A DNA stretch of 64,000 nucleotides. It comes from Ideonella aquatica. GTDB taxonomy: Bacteria; Pseudomonadota; Gammaproteobacteria; Burkholderiales; Burkholderiaceae_C. Below the pieces are notes generated by a model. The model saw only the letters and a program-made list of their open reading frames with translations. It was not told the origin of the DNA and ran no database searches. The DNA lies in assembly GCF_018069755.1 (NCBI RefSeq), contig NZ_JAGQDE010000009.1, positions 1-64,000 of the forward strand, read 5' to 3'. How positions within the stretch are numbered: the first letter of the stretch is position 1; each line of letters opens with the position of its first letter. This document shows, in pieces, positions 57,289-64,000 of this stretch. Made by a program: the position numbers and the translations under genes.

Positions 57289-58551
57289 ATGCACCCGAAT
57301 GCCCTGCTGGACCTGGCCACCGAACTGCTGCGCCAGGTCCTGAAACTCGACGCCCCCGCCGACCAGACGGTGTCGGCCTTCTTCCGCAAGCACCGCACGC
57401 TGGGCCCCCGCGAGCGCCACACGCTGGCCGAGACCACCTACCAGGTGCTGCGCCAGCGCCTGCTGCTGGCCAACCTGGCGCAAAGCGGCAGCGGCGCGCT
57501 GGAGCGCCGCCTGGCCATCCTGGCCTGGCAGGGCAGCGAATCCTTCCTGCGCGGTGCGCTGGGCCCGAACGAGCAGAAGTGGTGGGCCGAGGTGCAGGCG
57601 GTGGACCGCACCAGCCTGCCCGAGAAACTGCGCCACAACCTGCCCGACTGGCTGGCCCAGGCGCTGCACGGCGAACTGGGCGAGGACTTCTGGCCGCTGG
57701 TCGAGGCGATGGAGCAGTCCGCGCCGCTGGACCTGCGCGTCAATCTGCTGAAGGCCAGCCGCGCCGAGGTGCTGGCCGAGCTGGCCGAGGCCGGCATCCC
57801 GGCCGCCGCCACGCCGCACTCGCCCTGGGGTGTGCGCCTGGAAGGCAAGCCCGCGCTGCAGAAGCTGCCGCTGTTCACCGCCGGCCGGGTCGAGGTGCAG
57901 GACGAGGGCAGCCAGTTGCTGGCCGCGCTGACCGGCGCCAAGCGCGGCGAGATGGTGGTGGACTTCTGCGCCGGTGCCGGTGGCAAGACGCTGGCGCTGG
58001 GCGCGATGATGCGCAACACCGGCCGCCTCTACGCCTTCGATGTGTCCGGCCACCGCCTGGACGGCCTGAAGCCGCGCCTGGCGCGCTCCGGCCTGTCCAA
58101 TGTCTATCCGGCGCAAATCGCCCATGAGCGCGACGAGCGCGTCAAGCGCCTGGCCGGCAAGATCGACCGTGTGCTGGTGGATGCTCCCTGCTCGGGCCTG
58201 GGCACGTTGCGCCGCAACCCCGACCTGAAATGGCGCCAGTCACCGCAGGCGCTGGACGAGCTGGGCGTCAAGCAAAGCGCCATCCTGGCCAGCGCCGCCC
58301 GCCTGGTCAAGCCTGGCGGCCGGCTGGTCTACGCCACCTGCAGCCTGCTGCGGCGCGAGAACGAGGCGGTGGCCGAGGCCTTTGGTGCCGCCCACCCCGA
58401 CTTTGAGCCGCTGCCGGCCGGCCCGCTGCTGGAGGCCGCCCAGGTCGAGCGCGCCGCCGAACTGGTCAGCGACGCCGGCCACCTGCGCCTGTGGCCGCAC
58501 CGCCACCGCACCGACGGCTTCTTCGCCACCGCCTGGCAGCGCAAGACCTGA
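57289..58551 (+). CDS. RsmB/NOP-family m5C rRNA methyltransferase
   Basis: 420 residues. N-terminal helical NusB-like part, then the methyltransferase with VVDFCAGAGGKTLALGAMM (SAM loop), VLVDAPCSGLGTLRRNPD (catalytic Cys) and LVYATCSLLRREN (second Cys) characteristic of RsmB/NOP2 enzymes. It likely makes m5C967 in 16S rRNA. RsmB in E. coli has 429 residues, so the length fits. It is coupled in order to purN. Confidence 0.93.
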   Translation: MHPNALLDLATELLRQVLKLDAPADQTVSAFFRKHRTLGPRERHTLAETTYQVLRQRLLLANLAQSGSGALERRLAILAWQGSESFLRGALGPNEQKWWAEVQAVDRTSLPEKLRHNLPDWLAQALHGELGEDFWPLVEAMEQSAPLDLRVNLLKASRAEVLAELAEAGIPAAATPHSPWGVRLEGKPALQKLPLFTAGRVEVQDEGSQLLAALTGAKRGEMVVDFCAGAGGKTLALGAMMRNTGRLYAFDVSGHRLDGLKPRLARSGLSNVYPAQIAHERDERVKRLAGKIDRVLVDAPCSGLGTLRRNPDLKWRQSPQALDELGVKQSAILASAARLVKPGGRLVYATCSLLRRENEAVAEAFGAAHPDFEPLPAGPLLEAAQVERAAELVSDAGHLRLWPHRHRTDGFFATAWQRKT

Positions 58552-58580
58552 TCTGGCGCAGAGGGCCTGGGGAGTTTCCC

Positions 58581-58609
58581 CTGACCTGATCGGCGTCAAG
58601 CGCCTAGAA
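58581..58609 (+). promoter_or_regulatory. Promoter of the desaturase gene
   Basis: A -35-like CTGACC (58581-58586), 17 bases, and -10-like TAGAAT (58604-58609) form a good sigma-70 promoter in the 114-base gap after the methyltransferase gene. The leader is about 50 bases. Confidence 0.65.
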
Positions 58610-58665
58610 TTGAAGCATGCGTCCATCCGCCGGTGGATTCGATTGCAGTTGGGAACCTTCGCACG

Positions 58666-59880
58666 ATGAATGATCTGCTCGTCTGGGCGGCCGATTTCGC
58701 CGCCAATGGACTGCTCCATGCCTCTGGCTGGCAGCTTCTGGCCTACACGCTGGTGGTGACGCACATCACGATCGCCGCGGTGACCATCTTCTTGCACCGT
58801 GCGCAGGCGCACCGGGCGCTGGACCTGGGTCCCATTCCCTCGCACTTCTTCCGCTTCTGGCTGTGGCTGACCACCGGCATGGTCACCAAGGAGTGGGTGG
58901 CCATCCACCGCAAGCACCACGCCAAGTGCGAGACCCCCGACGATCCGCACAGCCCGATCACCCGCGGCATCGACACCGTGCTGCTGCGCGGCGCTGAGCT
59001 TTACCGCAGCGAAGCCAAGGTGTCGGAGACCTTGTCCAAGTACGGTCACAACACGCCCAACGACTGGATTGAGCGCCAGCTCTACACCCGCCACAGCGCC
59101 CTGGGCGTGAGCCTGCTGCTGATCGCCAACGTGGCGATGTTCGGCGGCTGGGGCCTGACGATCTGGGCGGTGCAGATGCTCTGGATCCCGATCTGGGCGG
59201 CCGGCGTCATCAACGGCATCGGTCACTACTGGGGCTACCGCAACTTCGAGGCGCCCGATGCCTCCACGAATATCTCGCCCTGGGGTCTGTTGATCGGCGG
59301 CGAGGAACTCCACAACAACCACCACACCTACGCCACCTCGGCCAAGTTCTCGGTCAAGCCCTATGAGTTCGATCTGGGCTGGGCCTACATCCGGGTACTG
59401 CAGTCGCTGGGCTGGGCCAAGGTGCGCAAGGTGGCGCCGCAGCTGGTGCTGGGTTCGGTCAAGGCCGAGGCCGACCGCCGCACGCTGGAGGTCATCATCG
59501 CCAACCGCTACGAACTGATGGCCGAGTACGCCAAGGAGCTGCGCCGCACCTGCGCCACCGAGCTGGCGCGCCTGAAGGCCGAGGGCGCCGCCAAGAGCGC
59601 TGCCTGGACCAACCTGCGCCTGGCTGAACGCTGGCTGCACCGCGATGCCGACCGCATTCCCGGCAATGTGCGTGAGCAGCTGGACGCCGCGATCGCCGGC
59701 AGCCCGGCGCTGCAGAAGCTGGTGACCATGCGCGAGGAGCTGCGTCAGCTCTGGACCCGCACCAATGTCTCCGGCGAACAGCTGGTGGCCGATCTGCAGG
59801 ACTGGTGCCGCCGCGCCGAGGCCAGCGGCGTGGCCGCGCTGCGCGACTTCTCGGTGCAGCTGCGCTCGGCGCGCGCCTGA
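58666..59880 (+). CDS. Fatty acid desaturase (delta-9 type)
   Basis: 404 residues. Di-iron histidine boxes FLHRAQAHRAL, AIHRKHHAKCE and EELHNNHHTYA are present with membrane segments between them (LVVTHITIAAVTIF, LGVSLLLIANVAMFGG). The C-terminal 120 residues form an extra soluble helical extension (ANRYELMAEYAKELRRTCA and on). It introduces cis double bonds into membrane fatty acids using O2. I start at the ATG of MNDLLVWAADF; a strong terminator follows. Confidence 0.88.
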   Translation: MNDLLVWAADFAANGLLHASGWQLLAYTLVVTHITIAAVTIFLHRAQAHRALDLGPIPSHFFRFWLWLTTGMVTKEWVAIHRKHHAKCETPDDPHSPITRGIDTVLLRGAELYRSEAKVSETLSKYGHNTPNDWIERQLYTRHSALGVSLLLIANVAMFGGWGLTIWAVQMLWIPIWAAGVINGIGHYWGYRNFEAPDASTNISPWGLLIGGEELHNNHHTYATSAKFSVKPYEFDLGWAYIRVLQSLGWAKVRKVAPQLVLGSVKAEADRRTLEVIIANRYELMAEYAKELRRTCATELARLKAEGAAKSAAWTNLRLAERWLHRDADRIPGNVREQLDAAIAGSPALQKLVTMREELRQLWTRTNVSGEQLVADLQDWCRRAEASGVAALRDFSVQLRSARA

Positions 59881-59881
59881 G

Positions 59882-60160
59882 TCAAGCACCTGCCGCACCC
59901 TCCGGGCCCGCCGCGTGCGGGCCTTTTTCATGGCTGTCCGCGGCGGCCAACATCTGGGCATAGAGCGCCCAGGCCTCTGCAGCCCGCTCGGCGCTGATGC
60001 GCTCGATCGCGTTGCCAGCATGCACCACCAGGTGGTCGCCCAGGCGGATGTCCAAGCCGTCCAGCAGCATCAGATTGACCACGCGTTGCGCACCCTGGGC
60101 CTGGCAATGCGCCAGCCAGCCGTCGATCGCCACCACCTGCATCGGTACCGCCAGGCACAT
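59882..60160 (-). CDS. hypC: HypC/HupF-family hydrogenase chaperone
   Basis: 92 residues. The N-terminus MCLAVPMQVVAIDG holds the essential second-residue Cys of HypC-type chaperones, which carry iron during NiFe(CN)2CO cofactor assembly and hand it to the large subunit (established). RLGDHLVVHAGNAIERIS is the conserved second half. It is divergent from the maturation protease gene. The last 12 codons overlap a transcription terminator of the opposite strand. Confidence 0.85.
   Translation of the reverse strand: MCLAVPMQVVAIDGWLAHCQAQGAQRVVNLMLLDGLDIRLGDHLVVHAGNAIERISAERAAEAWALYAQMLAAADSHEKGPHAAGPEGAAGA
59905..59928 (+). terminator. Rho-independent terminator of the desaturase gene
   Basis: GGCCCGC, a five-base loop CGCGT, GCGGGCC and then TTTTT make a textbook terminator 25 bases after the desaturase stop. 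It lies inside the 3' coding end of the convergent hypC gene. Confidence 0.9.
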
Positions 60161-60180
60161 CGGGAGCCCTTTCCCCAACC

Positions 60181-60221
60181 TTGACCAAGGTCAGAATCGC
60201 TAGATTAGCAATCACTAAACT
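60181..60221 (+). promoter_or_regulatory. Candidate FNR-type promoter of the hydrogenase operon
   Basis: TTGAC-CAAG-GTCAG (60181-60194) matches seven of ten consensus FNR/Anr bases. A -10-like TAAACT (60216-60221) puts the box center at about -40.5 from the predicted start at 60228, the same class II geometry as at uspA. A second dyad, TTAG-N6-CTAA (60205-60218), lies in between. On the minus strand, GTTAG-like and TAATCT sequences could serve hypC. Confidence 0.5.
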
Positions 60222-60229
60222 AAAAACAA

Positions 60230-60248
60230 GGAGACAGATCAAGTCTCC
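60230..60248 (+). other. Hairpin in the hydrogenase-operon leader
   Basis: GGAGAC, seven bases, GTCTCC form a 6-bp stem that covers the only strong Shine-Dalgarno-like AAGGAG, which is 36 bases before the ATG at 60270. The structure could sequester a ribosome site or stabilise the 5' end (inference). Confidence 0.45.
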
Positions 60249-60269
60249 GCCAACTCACAGGCGGGCTTC

Positions 60270-60776
60270 ATGATCACGACCCCCTCAGTGGCCGACGCCG
60301 ATCGGTCCGGTTGTCTGGTGCTGGGCATCGGCAACCGCCTGCTGCAGGACGACGCGGCAGGTCCGCTGGTGATCGATCGGTTGGCCGCACTGGCACGGCC
60401 TGGCGTGCGGCTGCTGGACGGCGGGACGATGGGGCTGTCGCTGCTGCCCGACATCGAGGCCTGTGATGCGCTGATCGTGGTCGACGCGGCCCGCTTCGGG
60501 ACCGAGCCCGGCACGGTCCGGGTCTTCGAGAACGAGGCCATGGACGCCCAGGCCCTGGGCCGCAAGCAGACGGTGCATGAGGTGGCCTTGGCCGACCTGC
60601 TGGGCGCGGCGGCGCTGCAGGACCTGCTGCCATCGCGCCGCGCGCTGGTGGCGGTCGAGCCGGATGCCACGGCCCTGGGCCTGTCGCCCACACCCGCGGT
60701 ACGGGCTGCACTGCCACAGATGGTGGCCCAGGTGCAGCGCCTGCTGGCCCGCCTGGCGCCCGAGGTGCTGGCATGA
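60270..60776 (+). CDS. [NiFe]-hydrogenase maturation protease
   Basis: 168 residues, M52/HycI-HybD fold. The loop LGIGNRLLQDDAAGPL gives the nickel-binding Asp28, and IVVDAARFGTEPG (Asp72) and TVHEVALADLL (His103) supply the other ligands. It removes the C-terminal peptide from the large subunit after nickel insertion. The Asp-Asp-type loop is closer to HycI/HoxW-type than to the Asp-Glu loop of HyaD/HupD. A four-base overlap joins it to the next gene. Confidence 0.87.
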   Translation: MITTPSVADADRSGCLVLGIGNRLLQDDAAGPLVIDRLAALARPGVRLLDGGTMGLSLLPDIEACDALIVVDAARFGTEPGTVRVFENEAMDAQALGRKQTVHEVALADLLGAAALQDLLPSRRALVAVEPDATALGLSPTPAVRAALPQMVAQVQRLLARLAPEVLA

Positions 60777-61210
60777 GCCTGGTGGGCCAGGTGTTCGCGC
60801 TGCAGCCTGACCAGGCGCCGCTGGCCGACGCTGTGTCCGATGCGGTGCTGCAGCAGGTGGTCGCCGCCCTGGCGGCGCTGGCGGCAACCCCCACTCAGGT
60901 GCAGGTGATTGACCTGCGCAGCCTGCCGCTCGACGCAGCGGGTGTGGCGCGCCTGCGCCAGCGGCTGGGGGCGGGTGAGGTGATCGCCGAGGTTCGCAGT
61001 GCGGCTCTCACGTGGTTGGAGGAAACCGCCTTTGCCGGCGTCTGGTGGCAGACCCAGCACCGAGGCGCTTCCGACGCTGCCGACCCCTGGCAGGCGATTG
61101 TCGTGGCGCAGGTGCCACCGCTGCTGGCGGCCCATCCGGACGACGTGGCCGAGGCCGCGGCGCGTTTGGCCGCGGTCGCCCACCCATCCGATTCAGGAGG
61201 CAAGGCATGA
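60773..61210 (+). CDS. HupH/HyaF C-terminal domain-like hydrogenase accessory protein
   Basis: 145 residues. LPLDAAGVARLRQRLGAGEV and RSAALTWLEETAFAGVWW match the PF04809 HupH_C domain found in HyaF/HoxQ, which aids small-subunit maturation. It is about half of a usual HyaF and has one domain copy. ATGA overlaps both neighbours, so it is translated in series with the protease and the small subunit. Confidence 0.78.
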   Translation: MSLVGQVFALQPDQAPLADAVSDAVLQQVVAALAALAATPTQVQVIDLRSLPLDAAGVARLRQRLGAGEVIAEVRSAALTWLEETAFAGVWWQTQHRGASDAADPWQAIVVAQVPPLLAAHPDDVAEAAARLAAVAHPSDSGGKA

Positions 61211-62298
61211 GAGACCCCCGAACTCTGGGCGAGCTGATGCGCGAGCGTGGTGTCTCGCGACGCGCCTTTCTGCAGTTTGCTGGCGCCATGTGCAGCGCGA
61301 TGGCCTTGCCTGCCGAGGCGGCCGGCCCGATGGCCGAAGGCCTGGCGCGGGCCCGCCGGCAGTCGGTGATCTGGCTGTCCTTCCAGGAGTGCACCGGCTG
61401 TACCGAGTCCTTCACGCGCAGCTTCAGCCCCAGCCTGGAGGACCTGATCTTCGACTTCATCTCGTTGGACTACCACCACACGCTGCAGTCGGTGTCGGGC
61501 GAGGCCGCCGAGGCCGCCCGCCGCCAGGCGATGAAGGACAACGCCGGCCAGTACATCGTCGTCGTCGACGGCTCGGTGCCCACTGCGGCCGAAGGCGTCT
61601 ATTCAGTGATCGCCGGCCAGACCAACCTGGCCATGCTGGCTGAGACGGTGGAGCATGCCGCCGCGGTGGTGGCAGTGGGCACCTGCGCCGCCTTTGGCGG
61701 CCTGCCCGAGGCGCATCCCAACCCCACTGGTGCGGTGGCCATTGACGCGCTGGTGAAGGGCAAGCCGCTGATCAACATTCCCGGCTGCCCGCCGATGCCG
61801 CAGGCCATGGTGGGCACGCTGACCCACATCCTGTCCTTTGGCCAGCTGCCCGAGCTGGACGCGCTGAAGCGGCCACGCGCGTTCTTCGGCGAGACCATCC
61901 ACGACCGCTGCTACCGACGCCCGTTCTACGAGCGCGGCCTGTTCGCGCACAGCTTCGACGATGAGGGCGCGCGCCAGGGCTGGTGCCTGTTCGAGCTGGG
62001 CTGCAAGGGGCCGGTCACCTACAACGCCTGTGCTTCGCAGAAATGGAACGGTGGCGTGTCGTTCCCGATCCAGTCGGGCCATGGCTGCATCGGCTGTTCG
62101 GAGCCCGGCTTCTGGGATCGTGGCGGGCTGTACCAGCCGCTGTCGGCCGCCACGCTGCGGCCGGGGCAGGGGCGGGCGGCCTGGCTGGGGGGCGCGGCCG
62201 TGGCCGGTGCGACCCTGGGTGCTGGCGCGGCCGCGCTGGCCCGCCAGCGCCAGAACGCCACAGAGACGCCGGCGGCCGGTGCCGCCACCACCGACTGA
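61207..62298 (+). CDS. [NiFe]-hydrogenase small subunit, Isp-type operon
   Basis: 363 residues. Tat signal SRRAFLQFAG at 17-26. Iron-sulfur ligands follow: ECTGCTES (Cys62, Cys65), VGTCAAFGG and NIPGCPPMP for the proximal cluster; HDRCYRR with GWCLFELGCKGP for the distal one; and NACASQKWN, SGHGCIGCSEPGFWD for the medial one. The proximal motif is CTGC, not the CTCC of oxygen-tolerant enzymes. A C-terminal hydrophobic stretch (WLGGAAVAGATLGAGAAAL) anchors it. Exported with the large subunit through Tat; I chose the ATG overlapping the HupH-like stop. Confidence 0.9.
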   Translation: MRDPRTLGELMRERGVSRRAFLQFAGAMCSAMALPAEAAGPMAEGLARARRQSVIWLSFQECTGCTESFTRSFSPSLEDLIFDFISLDYHHTLQSVSGEAAEAARRQAMKDNAGQYIVVVDGSVPTAAEGVYSVIAGQTNLAMLAETVEHAAAVVAVGTCAAFGGLPEAHPNPTGAVAIDALVKGKPLINIPGCPPMPQAMVGTLTHILSFGQLPELDALKRPRAFFGETIHDRCYRRPFYERGLFAHSFDDEGARQGWCLFELGCKGPVTYNACASQKWNGGVSFPIQSGHGCIGCSEPGFWDRGGLYQPLSAATLRPGQGRAAWLGGAAVAGATLGAGAAALARQRQNATETPAAGAATTD

Positions 62299-62311
62299 GG
62301 AGGCACCTTCC

Positions 62312-62971
62312 ATGGACCTGCTCGATTTTGCCCGCGGCCCCGCGCTGCGTTTTGCCATGGCCGTGTTTGTGCTGGGCGTGGCCTGGCGCCTGATCGGCGT
62401 GTTGCTGCTGCCGCGCATCGGCGACCGCTCACCTGCCCGCGAGGGCGCGCCACCGGCGGCCATGGCGGCGCTGGGCACTGTGCTGCGGCGCATGTGGCCG
62501 CGGCGGGACATCTTTCCGCGCACCGTCTTCACCACCGTCAACAGCTTCGTCTTCCACCTGGGTCTGGCGGTGGTGGTGTTCGGGTTGGCGGCGCACATCG
62601 TTTTCCTGCGCGACCTGCTCGGCCTGCACTGGCCGGCACTGCCCAGCAACCTGGTATTCGCGGTGGCGGTGGTCACGCTGGCCTCGCTGCTGGGGGCGCT
62701 GGTGTTCCGGGTGTCCAGCCCGGTGACGCGCCTGATCACCCGGCGCAGTGACTACCTCAGCTGGCTGCTGACCTTCCTGCCGGTGCTGACCGGTTTGCTG
62801 GCGACCGCCCACCTGGGCGCGCGCTACGAGACGCTGCTGGCCATCCACCTGCTCAGCATCGCCGCCTTTCTGGTGTGGTTCCCGTTTGGCATGCTGATGC
62901 ACGCCGTGCTGTTCGCGTTCTCGCGCGGGGCCACCGGCATCCGCTTCAGCCACCGGGGGGTGAAGGTATGA
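62312..62971 (+). CDS. isp1: Isp1-type membrane cytochrome b subunit
   Basis: 219 residues with five membrane segments and NarI/DsrM-like heme-ligand histidines (NSFVFHLGLAVVVFGLAAHI, LLATAHLGAR, LAIHLLSIAAFLVW, LMHAVLFAF). In Isp-type hydrogenases Isp1 carries electrons from the small subunit to quinone or to Isp2. A Shine-Dalgarno GAGGAGGCACC precedes the ATG. ATGA overlap with isp2. Confidence 0.84.
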   Translation: MDLLDFARGPALRFAMAVFVLGVAWRLIGVLLLPRIGDRSPAREGAPPAAMAALGTVLRRMWPRRDIFPRTVFTTVNSFVFHLGLAVVVFGLAAHIVFLRDLLGLHWPALPSNLVFAVAVVTLASLLGALVFRVSSPVTRLITRRSDYLSWLLTFLPVLTGLLATAHLGARYETLLAIHLLSIAAFLVWFPFGMLMHAVLFAFSRGATGIRFSHRGVKV

Positions 62972-64000
62972 ACACCGCCGCCACGACCACCAAGCCCGGC
63001 TTCGACCGCCAGGGTGAACAAGCTGATGCGGTGCGCGTTGAGGCCGCGATGCGCAGCTTCGTGCGCGAGTTCGGCGTCACCGCTGCGCTGCACATGGAAG
63101 CCTGCGTGCGCTGCGGCATGTGCGCCCAGGCCTGCCACTTCCACATCGCCACCGGCGACCCGAAGTACACGCCCATCTACAAGCTCGAGCCTTTCCGCAA
63201 GGCATACGCCCGCGAGGCCGGCCCGTTCGCGCCAATAGTCCGCGCACTGAACCTGGTGCCGCCGGTGACGGTGGCCGAGCTGGAGCAGTGGCAGGCCCTG
63301 ATCTACGACAGCTGCAACATGTGCGGTCGCTGCACGCTGGCCTGCCCGATGGGCATCGACATCGCCGAGCTGGTCAAGGAAGCGCGCCACGGCATGTACC
63401 AGGCCGGCCTGATCCCCGAGCGCCTCTCGCTGATGGACCGCACCGCGCGCCAGTGGGGCAGCCCGGCCACGCCGGCCGAGGACCTGCCCGACATCCTGGC
63501 CGAGATCGAGGCCGAACACGGCGTCAGCATCCCCTGCAACCGCGAGAAGGCCGAGGTGCTGGTCACCGCCGCGCCGGCCGAGCTGGGCGACCACACGCTG
63601 TCACTGGCCGCGGCGGCCAAGGTGCTGAACAAGGCCGGTGTCGACTGGACGATGCATCAGGAGGGCTTCGACGCCTCCAACATCGGCTTCAACAACGGCG
63701 ACATCGAGCTGCAGGAGCGCCTGACCCGCGCCCTGATCGACACCGCGGTGAAGATCGGCGCCAGCACCGTGCTGCTGCCCGAGTGCGGCCACGCCTATGG
63801 CGCCGCGCGCTGGGAGGCCGCCAAGTGGTATGGCGAGCGGCTGCCGGTGCGGGTGGTGCACATGACCGAGTACCTGGACGAGCTGCTGAGCAGCGGGCGC
63901 ATCCGGGTGCGCCGCGCGGCCGATACCGTGACCTTCCACGACCCCTGCCAGATCGTCCGTCGCGGCGGCCTGGAGGCGGCAGCCCGGCGCGTGCTGGCCG
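62968..64000 (+). CDS. isp2: Isp2-type HdrD/GlpC-like iron-sulfur subunit (3' partial)
   Basis: At least 344 residues, continuing past the window end. Two [4Fe-4S] motifs are CVRCGMCAQAC near residue 47 and CNMCGRCTLACP near 116. A CCG domain begins at TFHDPCQIVRRGG near residue 325, the cysteine-rich repeat of heterodisulfide reductases. Isp2 partners Isp1 in hydrogenases of Allochromatium and Thiocapsa type. The large subunit gene is expected next but is outside the window. Confidence 0.85.
   Translation, partial: MNTAATTTKPGFDRQGEQADAVRVEAAMRSFVREFGVTAALHMEACVRCGMCAQACHFHIATGDPKYTPIYKLEPFRKAYAREAGPFAPIVRALNLVPPVTVAELEQWQALIYDSCNMCGRCTLACPMGIDIAELVKEARHGMYQAGLIPERLSLMDRTARQWGSPATPAEDLPDILAEIEAEHGVSIPCNREKAEVLVTAAPAELGDHTLSLAAAAKVLNKAGVDWTMHQEGFDASNIGFNNGDIELQERLTRALIDTAVKIGASTVLLPECGHAYGAARWEAAKWYGERLPVRVVHMTEYLDELLSSGRIRVRRAADTVTFHDPCQIVRRGGLEAAARRVLA

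Noticed and set aside
60199-60212. Sigma-54 promoter for the hydrogenase operon
   Set aside because: No GG-N10-GC core is present between 60161 and 60260.

Overview
The window is a 64 kb piece of a high-GC chromosome. It most likely comes from a betaproteobacterium of the order Burkholderiales, perhaps the Leptothrix/Rubrivivax/Sphaerotilus branch. That placement is inferred from protein resemblance, from the local order yebC-purD-hemF-nadD-rsfS-rlmH-maf-rng, from the dense G/C third codon positions and from the many ATGA/GTGA gene overlaps. No rRNA, insertion sequence, prophage or CRISPR array is visible, and genes are packed so tightly that no gene-free stretch exceeds 300 bases. The longest spaces are 208 and 130 bases, and the first is largely occupied by a regulatory site.

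Layout. 1-5.6 kb: a two-gene AddAB/RecBC-like nuclease-helicase pair. 5.7-9.8 kb: two overlapping genes that each fuse a kinase fold to an HDOD domain, the first with a degenerate (pseudo)kinase and the second with an intact one plus a GAF domain. 9.8-20.8 kb: a transporter, lexA with its own SOS box, an asparaginase gene starting 11 bp from that box, ohrR-ohr with an operator, argG, membrane proteins and glnS. 20.9-28.0 kb: a LytS/LytR-type two-component operon with a DUF2306 membrane protein, then a five-gene envelope operon (Tat-exported protein, ABC ATPase, FtsX-like permease, LolA-like protein, beta-barrel protein). Both operons carry the same composite upstream element with identical internal spacing, which suggests that they form one regulon. 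28-37.3 kb: a HerA-like ATPase, then the yebC-purD-hemF-nadD-rsfS-rlmH-maf-rng housekeeping run. 37.3-47.2 kb: LysR/speB, msbA, tolB-pal-cpoB, a YeeE-type transporter and tcdA. 47.2-47.6 kb: three tandem tRNA-Lys genes (TTT, CTT, CTT). 47.6-59.9 kb: assorted metabolic and envelope genes, including ppx, a ZIP transporter, an FNR-controlled-looking uspA, sseA, purN, an RsmB-type methyltransferase and a desaturase. 59.9-64 kb: the start of an Isp-type [NiFe]-hydrogenase locus (hypC-like gene divergent, maturation protease, HupH-like factor, small subunit, isp1, isp2). It runs off the right edge, where the large subunit is expected.

How the genes work together. The most coherent and least described unit is the 20.9-28.0 kb LytTR two-component system with its apparent ABC/LolA-like/outer-membrane target operon. 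The kinase/pseudokinase-HDOD pair at 5.7-9.8 kb is the second candidate for an undescribed signalling module. The hydrogenase region carries anaerobic-type (FNR-like) signals, and its small subunit has the ordinary four-cysteine proximal cluster motif, so an oxygen-sensitive enzyme used under low oxygen is the expected reading.
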